Positions 41,814 through 49,425 of a DNA stretch of 64,000 bases are shown here, piece by piece. This DNA comes from a virus. The stretch lies in the IMG/VR virus record IMGVR_UViG_3300042673_001351, positions 18,597 through 82,596 of that record; one strand, written 5' to 3'. The stretch's first letter is position 1, and every line of letters begins with the position of its first letter. The translations under genes and the position numbers were made by a program. The notes under the pieces were generated by a model that saw only the letters and a program-made list of their open reading frames with translations, made no database searches and had not been told where the DNA came from.

Positions 41814-42318
41814 ACATCTGGGACATGTGATCGATTTGTACATGTATGTACATTTTGATATACATTGTCCCATTTGTTATATCTGAGTAAGGGCAGAATT
41901 TCTTCTTTACGACAAGCTATAAAAAATCCCTGAAAATCTAGGATAATCTAATATAAATGTATATTAATCTTATTAAACATATATAGAATCTATTAAAATA
42001 TATATAAAATGTGGGCAAATTTTCCTATTTACGAGACATGTTTCTATATCCTGGAATACATTATATGATCACATTTGGATAACATTTGGCTCAAAGCTCT
42101 TGACAATATGGCTATTATATGCCATGTGGGTCAAAGTGGAGCATTACGGGGAGTTGTGGGGGATCGCTCAATTACATGTATATCTATCTGAGTATATATC
42201 GATAACATTTACGTTATAATTAATAGTATTTACTTTGGTAGATATGATGTAGATATGGCTCTAAAAAGGCTTTAAAGGGGGTTTATAGAGATGTATATGA
42301 GAGGGGGGAAGCTAGGAT
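41814..42318. other. AT-rich non-coding region
   Basis: No gene seen in 505 bases. Two copies of a motif also found in other gaps occur here: TTTACGACAAGC...AATCCCTGAAAATC (41917-41940) and TTTACGAGAC...ATCCTGGAAT (42028-42056). Many TATATA stretches. May carry the convergent ends of the plus and minus operons or an origin. Confidence 0.5.
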
Positions 42319-42465
42319 ATGGAGCATATTTTAGCCATTAGTATGGAGTTTCTCCAGACTCTTTGGCTATGGCTATTTGCTCTCTTTGCCATGTATGTAG
42401 TATATCGATCTGATTCTGAGTATATAGACATTGAGTACATAGTGAATATACGAGATCACCTTTAG
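42319..42465 (+). CDS. Possible membrane micropeptide
   Basis: 48 residues (FLQTLWLWLFALFAMYVVYRSD): one clear span with an acidic tail. AGGA lies too close and GGGGGG eleven bases away, so the start signal is weak. Confidence 0.35.
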   Translation: MEHILAISMEFLQTLWLWLFALFAMYVVYRSDSEYIDIEYIVNIRDHL

Positions 42466-42507
42466 TATATAGATATAGATCCTTATTGAGATTACATACG
42501 TTACAGG

Positions 42508-42729
42508 TCACTTCAGCTTCCGCCTTTTATTTGATTTCTTCTTAGGATATATAAAGTCTATGTAATCATTTCCTTTGGCCCAAGCTTTCTTCCTACTTAC
42601 AAATATAGCTTGTGATCTAGCTCCCAAAGAATTTTCATAATACCATAATCCAGTATTCTCATCTTTACCTACCTTGACCCATTTTTTTATAGGCTCTTTA
42701 CTTATAAAGTCTGTTCCCACACTAGTCAT
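42508..42729 (-). CDS. Hypothetical small basic protein
   Basis: 73 residues, ending KKKSNKRRKLK. A central KVGKDENTGLWYYENSLGARSQ resembles a WW-like beta hairpin. Function unknown. ATGA overlap with the gene upstream. Confidence 0.6.
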   Translation of the reverse strand: MTSVGTDFISKEPIKKWVKVGKDENTGLWYYENSLGARSQAIFVSRKKAWAKGNDYIDFIYPKKKSNKRRKLK

Positions 42730-42854
42730 TTCAACTTTCCCGCCTCAAGCTCATCAATACGCTTTTTAATAGGCTTAAGCATGTGTATTACCAAAACAAA
42801 ATCTAATGCTAATCCCAATCCTAATCCAAAGAAAAACCAAAGTAGTGAATTCAT
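42726..42854 (-). CDS. Membrane micropeptide
   Basis: 42 residues: SLLWFFFGLGLGLALDFVLVIHML then a charged helix. ATGA overlap with both neighbours. Confidence 0.58.
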   Translation of the reverse strand: MNSLLWFFFGLGLGLALDFVLVIHMLKPIKKRIDELEAGKLK

Positions 42855-42970
42855 GGTTTACGCCTTTTATTGATCAAAAATACAGCTAAGGTTATAGCTG
42901 CAGAAACTGCAAGAATTAACAACATTCTGTTTGAGTGATCATATGGATCTGTATGTGTAAGTAGGTTCAT
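42851..42970 (-). CDS. Membrane micropeptide
   Basis: 39 residues with MLLILAVSAAITLAVFLI followed by NKRRKP. First gene after the promoter at 42977-43006. Confidence 0.58.
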   Translation of the reverse strand: MNLLTHTDPYDHSNRMLLILAVSAAITLAVFLINKRRKP

Positions 42971-42976
42971 ATATTA

Positions 42977-43006
42977 ATTATACTATATGAATGTAATCCT
43001 AGTCAA
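42977..43006 (-). promoter_or_regulatory. Sigma-70-type promoter
   Basis: On the minus strand TTGACT, 18 bases, TATAAT, ending seven bases before the start codon of 42970, so the transcript would be leaderless. Confidence 0.7.
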
Positions 43007-43138
43007 CTGCTTTATCTATGTGGATCTAATTGCATAATATGAGTAAATATTTCTGTGCCTGCAATAAGTATAGATATATGAATGTATAAACAGATTAACT
43101 TAGGTATTAATCCTATTGGTCTATTTATAGTAACTGTA

Positions 43139-43333
43139 TCAATCCTTGCCATCTATATCCTTAATTCGTATCCAGCATCCATATTTATTTGGCTCTGCCG
43201 ACCCTATATATTCTTGTCCAGTTTCCATATCAATTATCTTCCATTTTCCTGGAGCCTTGGTATGAATTATGAGGTCTATTGGAGCCTGTAGCTCCCAAGC
43301 TGACCCGCCATTAATTAATTTTCTATGTGCCAT
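43139..43333 (-). CDS. Hypothetical small protein, leaderless start
   Basis: 64 residues from ATG 43333. TTGCCA-N18-TATAAT lies upstream on the minus strand with only eight bases between the -10 and the ATG. Beta-rich (GKWKIIDMETGQEYIGSAEP). Function unknown. Confidence 0.6.
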   Translation of the reverse strand: MAHRKLINGGSAWELQAPIDLIIHTKAPGKWKIIDMETGQEYIGSAEPNKYGCWIRIKDIDGKD

Positions 43334-43431
43334 GTTGACCAATTATACTATATTAAGCCAGGTACTGGCAAGATGAGCTTCTATTTTCCGCTTCACTTTT
43401 TGCGCCCATATAATGTAATATATAAATATAT

Positions 43432-43713
43432 TTATATAATGCTATTAGTCTCTCTTAGTCTTTGATCTTCCCATAATCCCGTAATAGATTCATTACCTAT
43501 GTCATCAAAATAGTATCTATTCTGTTCTGGATTAAATGTCCACCCGTACCACATATCACCCTCAGACCATGTTAGATTGGTTGGGACTTCTTCTTTTTCA
43601 TATTCAGCCAATGCATCTAACAATTCTGCATTTCCCCACTCTACCGCCATTATTGCTTGTTTAAGTAGCCTCTGGCGCAACAATAACTTTAGTGCATACA
43701 TCAAATTTGACAT
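43432..43713 (-). CDS. Hypothetical protein
   Basis: 93 residues from ATG 43713, which overlaps the end of the upstream micropeptide gene; an upstream in-frame ATG at 43755 would lie inside that gene. NLTWSEGDMWYGWTFNPEQN is aromatic-rich. Function unknown. Confidence 0.58.
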   Translation of the reverse strand: MSNLMYALKLLLRQRLLKQAIMAVEWGNAELLDALAEYEKEEVPTNLTWSEGDMWYGWTFNPEQNRYYFDDIGNESITGLWEDQRLRETNSII

Positions 43714-43811
43714 CCTTTTTGTCTTTCTTTTTTTGTGGCCTGCTTGTATCCCCATCCGTATGATCCCAGCATTAATAAAGCAATTGCTGATGAGTGTAAT
43801 AAATCAAACAT
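43701..43811 (-). CDS. Membrane micropeptide
   Basis: 36 residues (FDLLHSSAIALLMLGSYGWG then KKERQKG). Lies directly after the SAM decarboxylase gene and overlaps the next. Confidence 0.52.
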   Translation of the reverse strand: MFDLLHSSAIALLMLGSYGWGYKQATKKERQKGCQI

Positions 43812-43813
43812 GT

Positions 43814-44230
43814 TTACTCTTTTCCCGTATCGATAGGTTTAGGATTGTACCCAGCCCTATTTCTTTCTAATACATTAAATCCAGTTGCTCTTTCAAGTAC
43901 CATATAATGATAATTTACAAGTCCTAGATCATCTTCAAGCTTTTTTAAAATTTTATCTATTGGTAAGTCTCCGCAAGTGTATAGATCAAACTGAATTTCT
44001 GCTGGATTTGGTTCATCCCATATATGTAATGCTATATGGCTGGTCTCTATCATTACTATGCATGTGAGGCCCATATTGCCTTCTTTGGTCACATATGATG
44101 AATATGGACCCTGTATGGTCTTCATGTCGATGGAGTCGACTAATGACTGCATCCACTCTATTGCTGACGATTCACTTTTTATTGCACTATTTGTGTACCC
44201 ATTTACCAGTAATTGATTATGTAGTGGCAT
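43814..44230 (-). CDS. speD: S-adenosylmethionine decarboxylase-like proenzyme (SpeD/SpeH)
   Basis: 138 residues. Ser64-His65 in ETSHIALHIWDE matches the self-processing ESH site of bacterial SpeH (Ser63), with His69 and Cys86 (YTCGD) at the places of catalytic His68 and Cys83. Cleavage at the Ser would form the pyruvoyl cofactor. The product, decarboxylated SAM, feeds spermidine synthesis; polyamines neutralise packaged DNA. No spermidine synthase is visible in the window. Confidence 0.83.
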   Translation of the reverse strand: MPLHNQLLVNGYTNSAIKSESSAIEWMQSLVDSIDMKTIQGPYSSYVTKEGNMGLTCIVMIETSHIALHIWDEPNPAEIQFDLYTCGDLPIDKILKKLEDDLGLVNYHYMVLERATGFNVLERNRAGYNPKPIDTGKE

Positions 44231-44246
44231 ATTATTATTTCCCCCT

Positions 44247-44420
44247 TTATTCCTTTTCTATAGTTATTTTAGCTTTAGTAACAATTCTTCTAATCTCGTA
44301 TAGGCACAATGAACACTCACCTATATATAAATAGTTGCCAGATTCTAATTCTGATACTGCGGTTATTTTACCTTTAGATACTTTGCTGCAATACCTACAA
44401 TATGCATCTATTTCTTTCAT
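44247..44420 (-). CDS. Small zinc-ribbon protein
   Basis: 57 residues with CRYC and CSLC separated by about 27 residues. Overlaps the upstream gene as ATGA. Confidence 0.6.
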   Translation of the reverse strand: MKEIDAYCRYCSKVSKGKITAVSELESGNYLYIGECSLCLYEIRRIVTKAKITIEKE

Positions 44421-44545
44421 CTAGATCTTCCTAAAAATGGTGTTATTCTGCTTCTTCTATTGTCTTTGTATCCCATATCAAAGTCCTTTAATTCATCGTA
44501 TCCGTATCCTGTTATCGGTTCTGTGTTCGGAATGTTGTTTTCCAT
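44417..44545 (-). CDS. Hypothetical small protein
   Basis: 42 residues (MENNIPNTEPITGYGYDE..., C-term RRSRITPFLGRSR). Not recognised; supported by tight overlaps. Confidence 0.52.
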   Translation of the reverse strand: MENNIPNTEPITGYGYDELKDFDMGYKDNRRSRITPFLGRSR

Positions 44546-44546
44546 G

Positions 44547-44642
44547 TTAATCTAAACTTTTAGTTATTATTGTATATACCCCGTGAGCAAAAATAGCCGA
44601 TAAGGTAATTATCATTAATATATTGATAATATTGTTTTTCAT
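44547..44642 (-). CDS. Membrane micropeptide
   Basis: 31 residues; IINILMIITLSAIFAHGVYTI is a single span. Overlaps 44639-44866. Confidence 0.5.
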   Translation of the reverse strand: MKNNIINILMIITLSAIFAHGVYTIITKSLD

Positions 44643-44866
44643 AGCAGAAAGTATAGCATAAACATGGGCGAAATGGCTAGTATGAATAAGGTAGTTTCTT
44701 TAAGTATTTTCCTTGGCTTCCTTTTTTTCTTTTTATTATTTATATCAAAACCAAGATTCTTTATTAAAAAGTTTAAATAAACAAAGAAAGATAAATATAG
44801 ATTAATTGACAAGTGCCTAATAAATACCCATAATGGATCAAATACCCATGCCCTAAGCAATAGCAT
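44639..44866 (-). CDS. Small membrane protein
   Basis: 75 residues from ATG 44866 (GTG 44878 is possible). Two hydrophobic segments flank a very basic NKKKKRKPRK loop. Function unknown. Confidence 0.55.
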   Translation of the reverse strand: MLLLRAWVFDPLWVFIRHLSINLYLSFFVYLNFLIKNLGFDINNKKKKRKPRKILKETTLFILAISPMFMLYFLL

Positions 44867-44964
44867 ATGTGTGTCCACACCTAATGCAGGAGCTGTAGGT
44901 AAGTCCAGTAAATGGGCACGATGACTGTAAAAAATTATGTTTAAATATTTTACATTTAATTGTA

Positions 44965-46233
44965 TTAAACATTTATTTTACCTAATTCTTTTAATACTCC
45001 TTTTCCATATCTTGGATCTATTCTCATTAATCTGTTAATAATTTTATCTATTGTAGACTTATCTGCTCTTGATAAAGCTTTTGCAATATTTTTATGTAAT
45101 CTTGATTTTTGATTTTTGTCAAATAAATTCCATAAAGCCCTTGGCTGACTATAGTAATATTCTTCGTCTTGCCTATTTTGACACTCTAGCCAGATTATAT
45201 TATTTTTATATAGGTCCATATCTTTTCTAATATGAGTGGGCAGCTCATTTACTTTTTTACCCAACCTTATTTGTTGAAGTTTTGGATATGAATCCACCCT
45301 AGCAGTTAAGCTAAAGTCTGGAGATAGTCCCATTCCTTTTGGTATATTACCAGGAGCAAGAGCCATTTTTTCAAACTCTTCCATTTGATCATTTGGTAAT
45401 TGATTTAATTCAAATTCCCCGATTTCTATTAAAGGGAAATCTGCATGTGGCCATATATTTGTAGATGAGAATACGTTATAATTTAAATCTTTATACTTAT
45501 CCTCTTCCATCATTTGAATATAAACTTTCCATTTTGGGAAGTTTTTAGAGTTAATTAAATTTATCATGTCTACTGTCATTTTATCTGGATAATCGAAAGA
45601 TATTTTGGCAGCTTCTTCTTCGGAATACCAATCGTGTCCCTGTTGTGTCTTAAAATGAAATTTAATCCAAGTTCTATTTCCATCTTTGTCTATTAAAGAT
45701 GTCGTATTACATCCATATCCATTCATATGTTGCCAACCTTTTGGTATACCACGATCTGAAAATATCATAGTCATAACGTGCAGCCCAGATAAAGTTTTAT
45801 TAATAAAATTCCATTTATCTGTGTGGTCCAATGAATTTTTATAAGGATTTTTTATCATTGCATCATGGAATAGCATAGTGTCATCAATCATGTCTATCCA
45901 TTGAATTGGAGTACTTAAACCAACTATATCCCAAATTTCCTCTTCACCATAAAATCTTACGCTAAACCCTCTATTATCACGTAATAGCTCTGAGGTTCCG
46001 TGTTCAGACAATGTATTAGAAAATCTTATTGCTATCTTAAACTTTTTATTTAATTGTGATAAAAATTGAGATGTTGTATATTTAGATAAATCTTTTGTTA
46101 AAGTAAAATCTCCGTAAAATCCACTACCATTGCCATGAAAAATTCTTTCTTTAGTTTTATTTTTGTTTACAAAATTTATGGCAAATGATGCAATTTCATA
46201 CATATTGCCAGCATGTCTTAATATTCTTTTCAA
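44965..46233 (-). CDS. Catalase-like heme protein lacking the distal Asn
   Basis: 422 residues, shorter than clade-3 catalases (about 480-500). Framework is clear: ERIFHGNGSGFYGDF with the distal His33, RDNRGFSVRFYGEEEIWDIVG, PKGWQHMNGYGCNT, WIKFHFKTQQG, and LTARVDSYPKLQQIRLG with the heme-ligand Tyr316. In true catalases VGNNTP supplies the distal Asn; here it is VGLSTP (Leu106, Ser107). Catalase activity is therefore doubtful; a peroxidase or fatty-acid-hydroperoxide role, as in allene-oxide-synthase-type relatives, is conceivable. Overlaps the DUF2061 gene by four bases. Confidence 0.88.
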   Translation of the reverse strand: MKRILRHAGNMYEIASFAINFVNKNKTKERIFHGNGSGFYGDFTLTKDLSKYTTSQFLSQLNKKFKIAIRFSNTLSEHGTSELLRDNRGFSVRFYGEEEIWDIVGLSTPIQWIDMIDDTMLFHDAMIKNPYKNSLDHTDKWNFINKTLSGLHVMTMIFSDRGIPKGWQHMNGYGCNTTSLIDKDGNRTWIKFHFKTQQGHDWYSEEEAAKISFDYPDKMTVDMINLINSKNFPKWKVYIQMMEEDKYKDLNYNVFSSTNIWPHADFPLIEIGEFELNQLPNDQMEEFEKMALAPGNIPKGMGLSPDFSLTARVDSYPKLQQIRLGKKVNELPTHIRKDMDLYKNNIIWLECQNRQDEEYYYSQPRALWNLFDKNQKSRLHKNIAKALSRADKSTIDKIINRLMRIDPRYGKGVLKELGKINV

Positions 46234-46436
46234 TTAACTCTTCCCCACTGTATATAGTTCCATCCACGCTCATGTGCGTAATAGATAAATACTTTAACAA
46301 CAGTTTCCCAAAACGCAATTGTCACAGAAAGAGTAGCGTTTCTTGTTATAGCATAAGCCACTGCAACAGAAGAAAGGGTTCCCCATATTCGATAACTTAA
46401 CGCTTTAACAAATGATCTAGACCTAGTTACTTTCAT
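46230..46436 (-). CDS. DUF2061 membrane protein (copy 1)
   Basis: 68 residues from ATG 46436 with AGGA five bases upstream; TTG 46451 is in frame. SFVKALSYRIWGTLSSVAVAYAITRNA and WETVVKVFIYYAHERGWNYIQWG match the two-span DUF2061 family. A second copy is at 48049-48249. Function unknown. Confidence 0.75.
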   Translation of the reverse strand: MKVTRSRSFVKALSYRIWGTLSSVAVAYAITRNATLSVTIAFWETVVKVFIYYAHERGWNYIQWGRVN

Positions 46437-46542
46437 TTTCGTCCTGTTCAAAATAAATCATTGCTTCTTTATCTGACCAACTACTGTCAAAAAATGAATC
46501 AGATACCCATCTGCCTACGCTTTTCAGTAGCTGATATAGCAT
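46423..46542 (-). CDS. Overlapping small protein
   Basis: 39 residues (MLYQLLKSVGRWVSDSFF...). Overlaps the end of the APS-kinase gene by 44 bases and the DUF2061 start by 14. It fills the gap between them exactly, which argues for translation, but no homologue is known to me. Confidence 0.42.
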   Translation of the reverse strand: MLYQLLKSVGRWVSDSFFDSSWSDKEAMIYFEQDENESN

Positions 46543-47254
46543 GAATGTCTGCCCCCAAATCTACCTGTTCGATATTATACCCTACATCACGACCATAAAC
46601 AATGTTGGTTATATTAGGAAGTCTTACAACCATTGATCCGTCCATAAATTCATCTTTAGCAATATATTCTTTTACCTGATCAAATGTGAGAGGATCTTTT
46701 TCGCTAGTCTTGTATGTATTTCTAACGCCAAGCATTACCTGGTCTGTTCTTTGTCCTGCTTCTTTATATAAAGCATGATGACCCTCGTGCCATGGCTGAT
46801 ACCTTCCCAACATTAATGTTGTAGGAAGTCTCCAGTCATGTATTTGAAAGTCTATGCAAGCAATTCTTGCGGCATCATTATATTCATATAAATCATCAAA
46901 CATTAAGTCTACATTATGTGGGGGTTCCCACATTGCTGTAGTATCAGAAAAATCTCTAATTGGCTTACGATTCATCCAAACAACTTTGTCTGGCTTGCCA
47001 AATTCTTTCCTAGTATCTTCTGTTGGGTTTACAAAATCTGCAACTACGTGATATCCCTGTTTAGATAGCAATCGTGATAGCGCACCCATCCTACGTGCTT
47101 GTTCAATTCTGTCTTCTGGTGTGAATCCCAGATCTTTATTTAATTCAGCTCTTACTTCATCAGCATTTAAATGTATGCCATTAATTCTGTCCGCTAATTC
47201 TTTTGAAAATGTAGACTTACCAGCTCCTGGTAATCCAATTACTTGAATAATCAT
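46499..47254 (-). CDS. APS-kinase-like / nucleotidyltransferase fusion
   Basis: 251 residues. N-terminal part: P-loop GLPGAGKST (residues 7-15), LNADEVRAELNKDLGFTPED, then ADFVNP and KVVWMN, following adenylylsulfate kinase (CysC), which phosphorylates APS to PAPS. C-terminal part (from about 145): LMLGRYQPWHEGHHAL with HxGH, NIVYGRDVGY and ISATEKRR, the signature of NMNAT/cytidylyltransferase-like enzymes. It is not the ATP-sulfurylase motif, so APS would come from the host. The kinase could feed the three sulfotransferases here. Confidence 0.8.
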   Translation of the reverse strand: MIIQVIGLPGAGKSTFSKELADRINGIHLNADEVRAELNKDLGFTPEDRIEQARRMGALSRLLSKQGYHVVADFVNPTEDTRKEFGKPDKVVWMNRKPIRDFSDTTAMWEPPHNVDLMFDDLYEYNDAARIACIDFQIHDWRLPTTLMLGRYQPWHEGHHALYKEAGQRTDQVMLGVRNTYKTSEKDPLTFDQVKEYIAKDEFMDGSMVVRLPNITNIVYGRDVGYNIEQVDLGADIHAISATEKRRQMGI

Positions 47255-47268
47255 TAAAACTCTTTCTG

Positions 47269-47370
47269 CTAAATAATTCCTGTTTCTTCTGCATCATCTA
47301 TTTGATCATCTATTGTTCTTAAAATATCAATATCTAGCTCCGAAGAACTAGATACTGATCTTATGCACAT
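47269..47370 (-). CDS. Small acidic peptide
   Basis: 33 residues (MCIRSVSSSSELDIDILR...). Fills the gap between two genes in frame order. Modest support. Confidence 0.4.
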   Translation of the reverse strand: MCIRSVSSSSELDIDILRTIDDQIDDAEETGII

Positions 47371-47372
47371 TA

Positions 47373-47591
47373 TTAAACCTTCTTTGGTCTACCAGTTTTT
47401 TTAGGGCCAAGATTTGTTTCTCTGCGGATACCGTGTTTATTAGTATCTACTTTTGTTGCTGGCCTTGGACCATTAATTCCCGATCTAAACTTTCCTTGAT
47501 TTGGTTTTTTACGACCAACTTCTTGGGAAGTTACCGCACCTGATGGTTCATTGTTTGGTGGGGTTACCATACCAGTTCCGTTATCACTCAT
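47373..47591 (-). CDS. Small basic, probably disordered protein
   Basis: 72 residues rich in Gly, Pro, Lys (GRKKPNQGKFRSGINGPRPA, KKTGRPKK). GRPKK resembles an AT-hook. Function unknown. Confidence 0.58.
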   Translation of the reverse strand: MSDNGTGMVTPPNNEPSGAVTSQEVGRKKPNQGKFRSGINGPRPATKVDTNKHGIRRETNLGPKKTGRPKKV

Positions 47592-47692
47592 TGTGTTAAG
47601 CCTGAGTCACCATCTCTTGAAGTGTCTGTAATTGTAACTGGAACAATTCCAGTTGTACTTCCTACTGATTCACATCCGCATTCAAAACACAT
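47588..47692 (-). CDS. Small CxxCxC protein
   Basis: 34 residues beginning MCFECGCESVG. I have met similar short proteins in other aquatic actinophage-like genomes. ATGA overlap with the next gene. Confidence 0.55.
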   Translation of the reverse strand: MCFECGCESVGSTTGIVPVTITDTSRDGDSGLTQ

Positions 47693-47694
47693 TA

Positions 47695-47853
47695 TTACTT
47701 ACCGCCGTTGTTTACGCCTGCGCCATCTTGTGATGACTTATCAGTTGATGGGAATGCAGCTTTTGGTGCCTCTGTGTATGATTCTGTTGGCCATGGTGAT
47801 GATCCTACTGGCTTTGTTTCGTTAAATCCTTTTAAATCTTTTCCGTCTGACAT
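47695..47853 (-). CDS. Small disordered protein
   Basis: 52 residues, rich in Ser/Pro/Gly (ETKPVGSSPWPTESYTEAPK). SD AGGAG. First gene of the string down to the APS kinase. Confidence 0.57.
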   Translation of the reverse strand: MSDGKDLKGFNETKPVGSSPWPTESYTEAPKAAFPSTDKSSQDGAGVNNGGK

Positions 47854-47911
47854 TTTATTTCTCCTATAGGTTGTTGTATTTAGATGGGTCTAGAAATCCA
47901 TCTATGGTTAT

Positions 47912-47920
47912 ATTATAGCA
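47912..47920 (-). promoter_or_regulatory. Extended -10 promoter
   Basis: TGCTATAAT on the minus strand, about 60 bases before ATG 47853; an AGATGG/CCATCT hairpin lies in the leader. No good -35. Confidence 0.5.
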
Positions 47921-47929
47921 TTTAGTTGA

Positions 47930-48037
47930 TTAAGATTTATACTGTATATTGTAGCAATCTACGCATACAGAGATTATTTTTGAGGGAGAATTGGCTATTC
48001 TGGTTGCTTTATTTAAGCAGCCTTCTATTTCACACAT
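47930..48037 (-). CDS. Small zinc-finger-like protein
   Basis: 35 residues: CEIEGC and CVDC. Similar in size to other cysteine micropeptides here. Confidence 0.5.
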   Translation of the reverse strand: MCEIEGCLNKATRIANSPSKIISVCVDCYNIQYKS

Positions 48038-48048
48038 ATTTGAAAGCA

Positions 48049-48249
48049 CTATTTTATTTTATTTCCAAACCTAGACCACACTCTTTCATGTAAATAGTAT
48101 CCAAGGGCTTCCCATCCTATATATATAAGGGCCCCAAGACTTGCATATTCCCATTCGCCAGTAAACAAATATATCACGCCAGCCACGCCTACAAGATGAA
48201 ATGTTTCCCAACTTGCTGTCTTTAATAATGTTCTTTTATTGCTATCCAT
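48049..48249 (-). CDS. DUF2061 membrane protein (copy 2)
   Basis: 66 residues: RTLLKTASWETFHLVGVAGVIYLFTG and GWEALGYYLHERVWSRFG. Two predicted spans, same family as 46230-46436, yet divergent in sequence. Confidence 0.68.
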   Translation of the reverse strand: MDSNKRTLLKTASWETFHLVGVAGVIYLFTGEWEYASLGALIYIGWEALGYYLHERVWSRFGNKIK

Positions 48250-48274
48250 TACCTAATTCTATCATTTATATGAT

Positions 48275-48305
48275 AAAGGGGCAAGGCCTGAGCCCTGCCC
48301 CTTTT
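48275..48305 (-). terminator. Bidirectional terminator
   Basis: AAAGGGGCAAGGC pairs with GCCCTGCCCCTTT, loop CTGA, T-run on each strand. Ends the 48317 gene. Confidence 0.8.
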
Positions 48306-48316
48306 AATTAAATTAA

Positions 48317-49327
48317 TTACTTAATCCAATTTATCTTTAATTTAGGAAACTTTGCGTTCCACTTTTTAGCCAAAGCATTAAACTTTGTCTTTAGATCTGC
48401 AATAGTCTTCTTTAGGGCTTCGTTCTCTGCCTTTAAAGTTGCTGTTGCTGAATCTACTGCTGCTTTATCTGCTGCACGACCAGCTTTTTCTGCTGCAAGT
48501 GCTGAGTTGGCTGCTGCTAACTCTGCATTCTTTGCTGCTAGTTCTGATAGAACATCACGTACTACAATTGTAGCGCTTACAGACCCTACTGGTGCTGCTA
48601 AGCCTGTTACGGCTGTTGCTACTGTTGCGTATGCAACTACTGTTACTGAACCAGTGGCAGGCATTGTTACTGTCTGCTCTTTTGTTCCAAGTGTTGCTGT
48701 TGCTGAGTCAGTTGTTAGCGCTGTTGACAGTGCTGTTCCAGAGCTTGAAACCAAAGTATTAATTGTGGCTCCACTCTTTAGATTTCCAAATACATCGTAT
48801 CCAGATACCTTAAGAACTTGTGACGTACCTGCTGCTGCTGATGCTGGGGCAGACAAAGTAATTGAGTTCAAAGCACCTGCGGTACCTTGTACATAATAAA
48901 CTGTTGTTGTTCCTGCACGAGTAATAGATACTGATCCTACTGCTGTACTTTTAGTATATACATAAAAGTCTGCCGATGTTCCAGTTCCCGTTGCAATTGA
49001 TAGCGTTGATGTTCCAGATGATGCTGTTACTGCTGAACCAGTTGCTGCAAGAGCAGGTACAAGAGTTGCATTTACTGCAACTGCCGTTACTACTGTTCCT
49101 GTGTCTACTGATGTTACAGCAATCTTTAATGCATCTGCTGCATCTACACTGTTATCTGCTGGCACTGGTAGTGATACAGGAGTTGTTACTGCTGTTCCAC
49201 CCGTTGCTGCAGATCCCGCCACTGTTAATGTGACAGTTCCAGCGTTAGCGTTAGCTGCTGGCGTTACAAGCATTGTGCTAGTCAGGGCTGCAGCGATGAT
49301 TAGCGATACTTTCTTGAATGAGTTCAT
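48317..49327 (-). CDS. Secreted Ig-like/coiled-coil surface protein
   Basis: 336 residues. Signal peptide (KKVSLIIAAALTSTMLVTPAANA). Middle region is Ala/Thr/Val-rich with beta-sandwich character (LSAPASAAAGTSQVLKVSGY, a bacterial Ig-like pattern). A coiled coil (ELAAKNAELAAANSALAAEK) and a basic end (KKWNAKFPKLKINWIK) follow. The layout resembles surface-layer-like proteins of small aquatic Actinobacteria. Its GC content is higher than its neighbours, which suggests capture from a host. Confidence 0.7.
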   Translation of the reverse strand: MNSFKKVSLIIAAALTSTMLVTPAANANAGTVTLTVAGSAATGGTAVTTPVSLPVPADNSVDAADALKIAVTSVDTGTVVTAVAVNATLVPALAATGSAVTASSGTSTLSIATGTGTSADFYVYTKSTAVGSVSITRAGTTTVYYVQGTAGALNSITLSAPASAAAGTSQVLKVSGYDVFGNLKSGATINTLVSSSGTALSTALTTDSATATLGTKEQTVTMPATGSVTVVAYATVATAVTGLAAPVGSVSATIVVRDVLSELAAKNAELAAANSALAAEKAGRAADKAAVDSATATLKAENEALKKTIADLKTKFNALAKKWNAKFPKLKINWIK

Positions 49328-49425
49328 TCTATTTATTTCTCCTTATGTTAATCTGCCTCTTAACGAGACAGAAATCTGTGACATGCTCACACTATGTTAA
49401 ACGTTTAAGTCGGTAAAATGTCGCT

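Noticed and set aside
41866-41888. Possible eleventh PafBC-like promoter (TTGTCCCAT)
   Set aside because: The TAnnnT hexamer is not at the required 8-base spacing and no gene follows.
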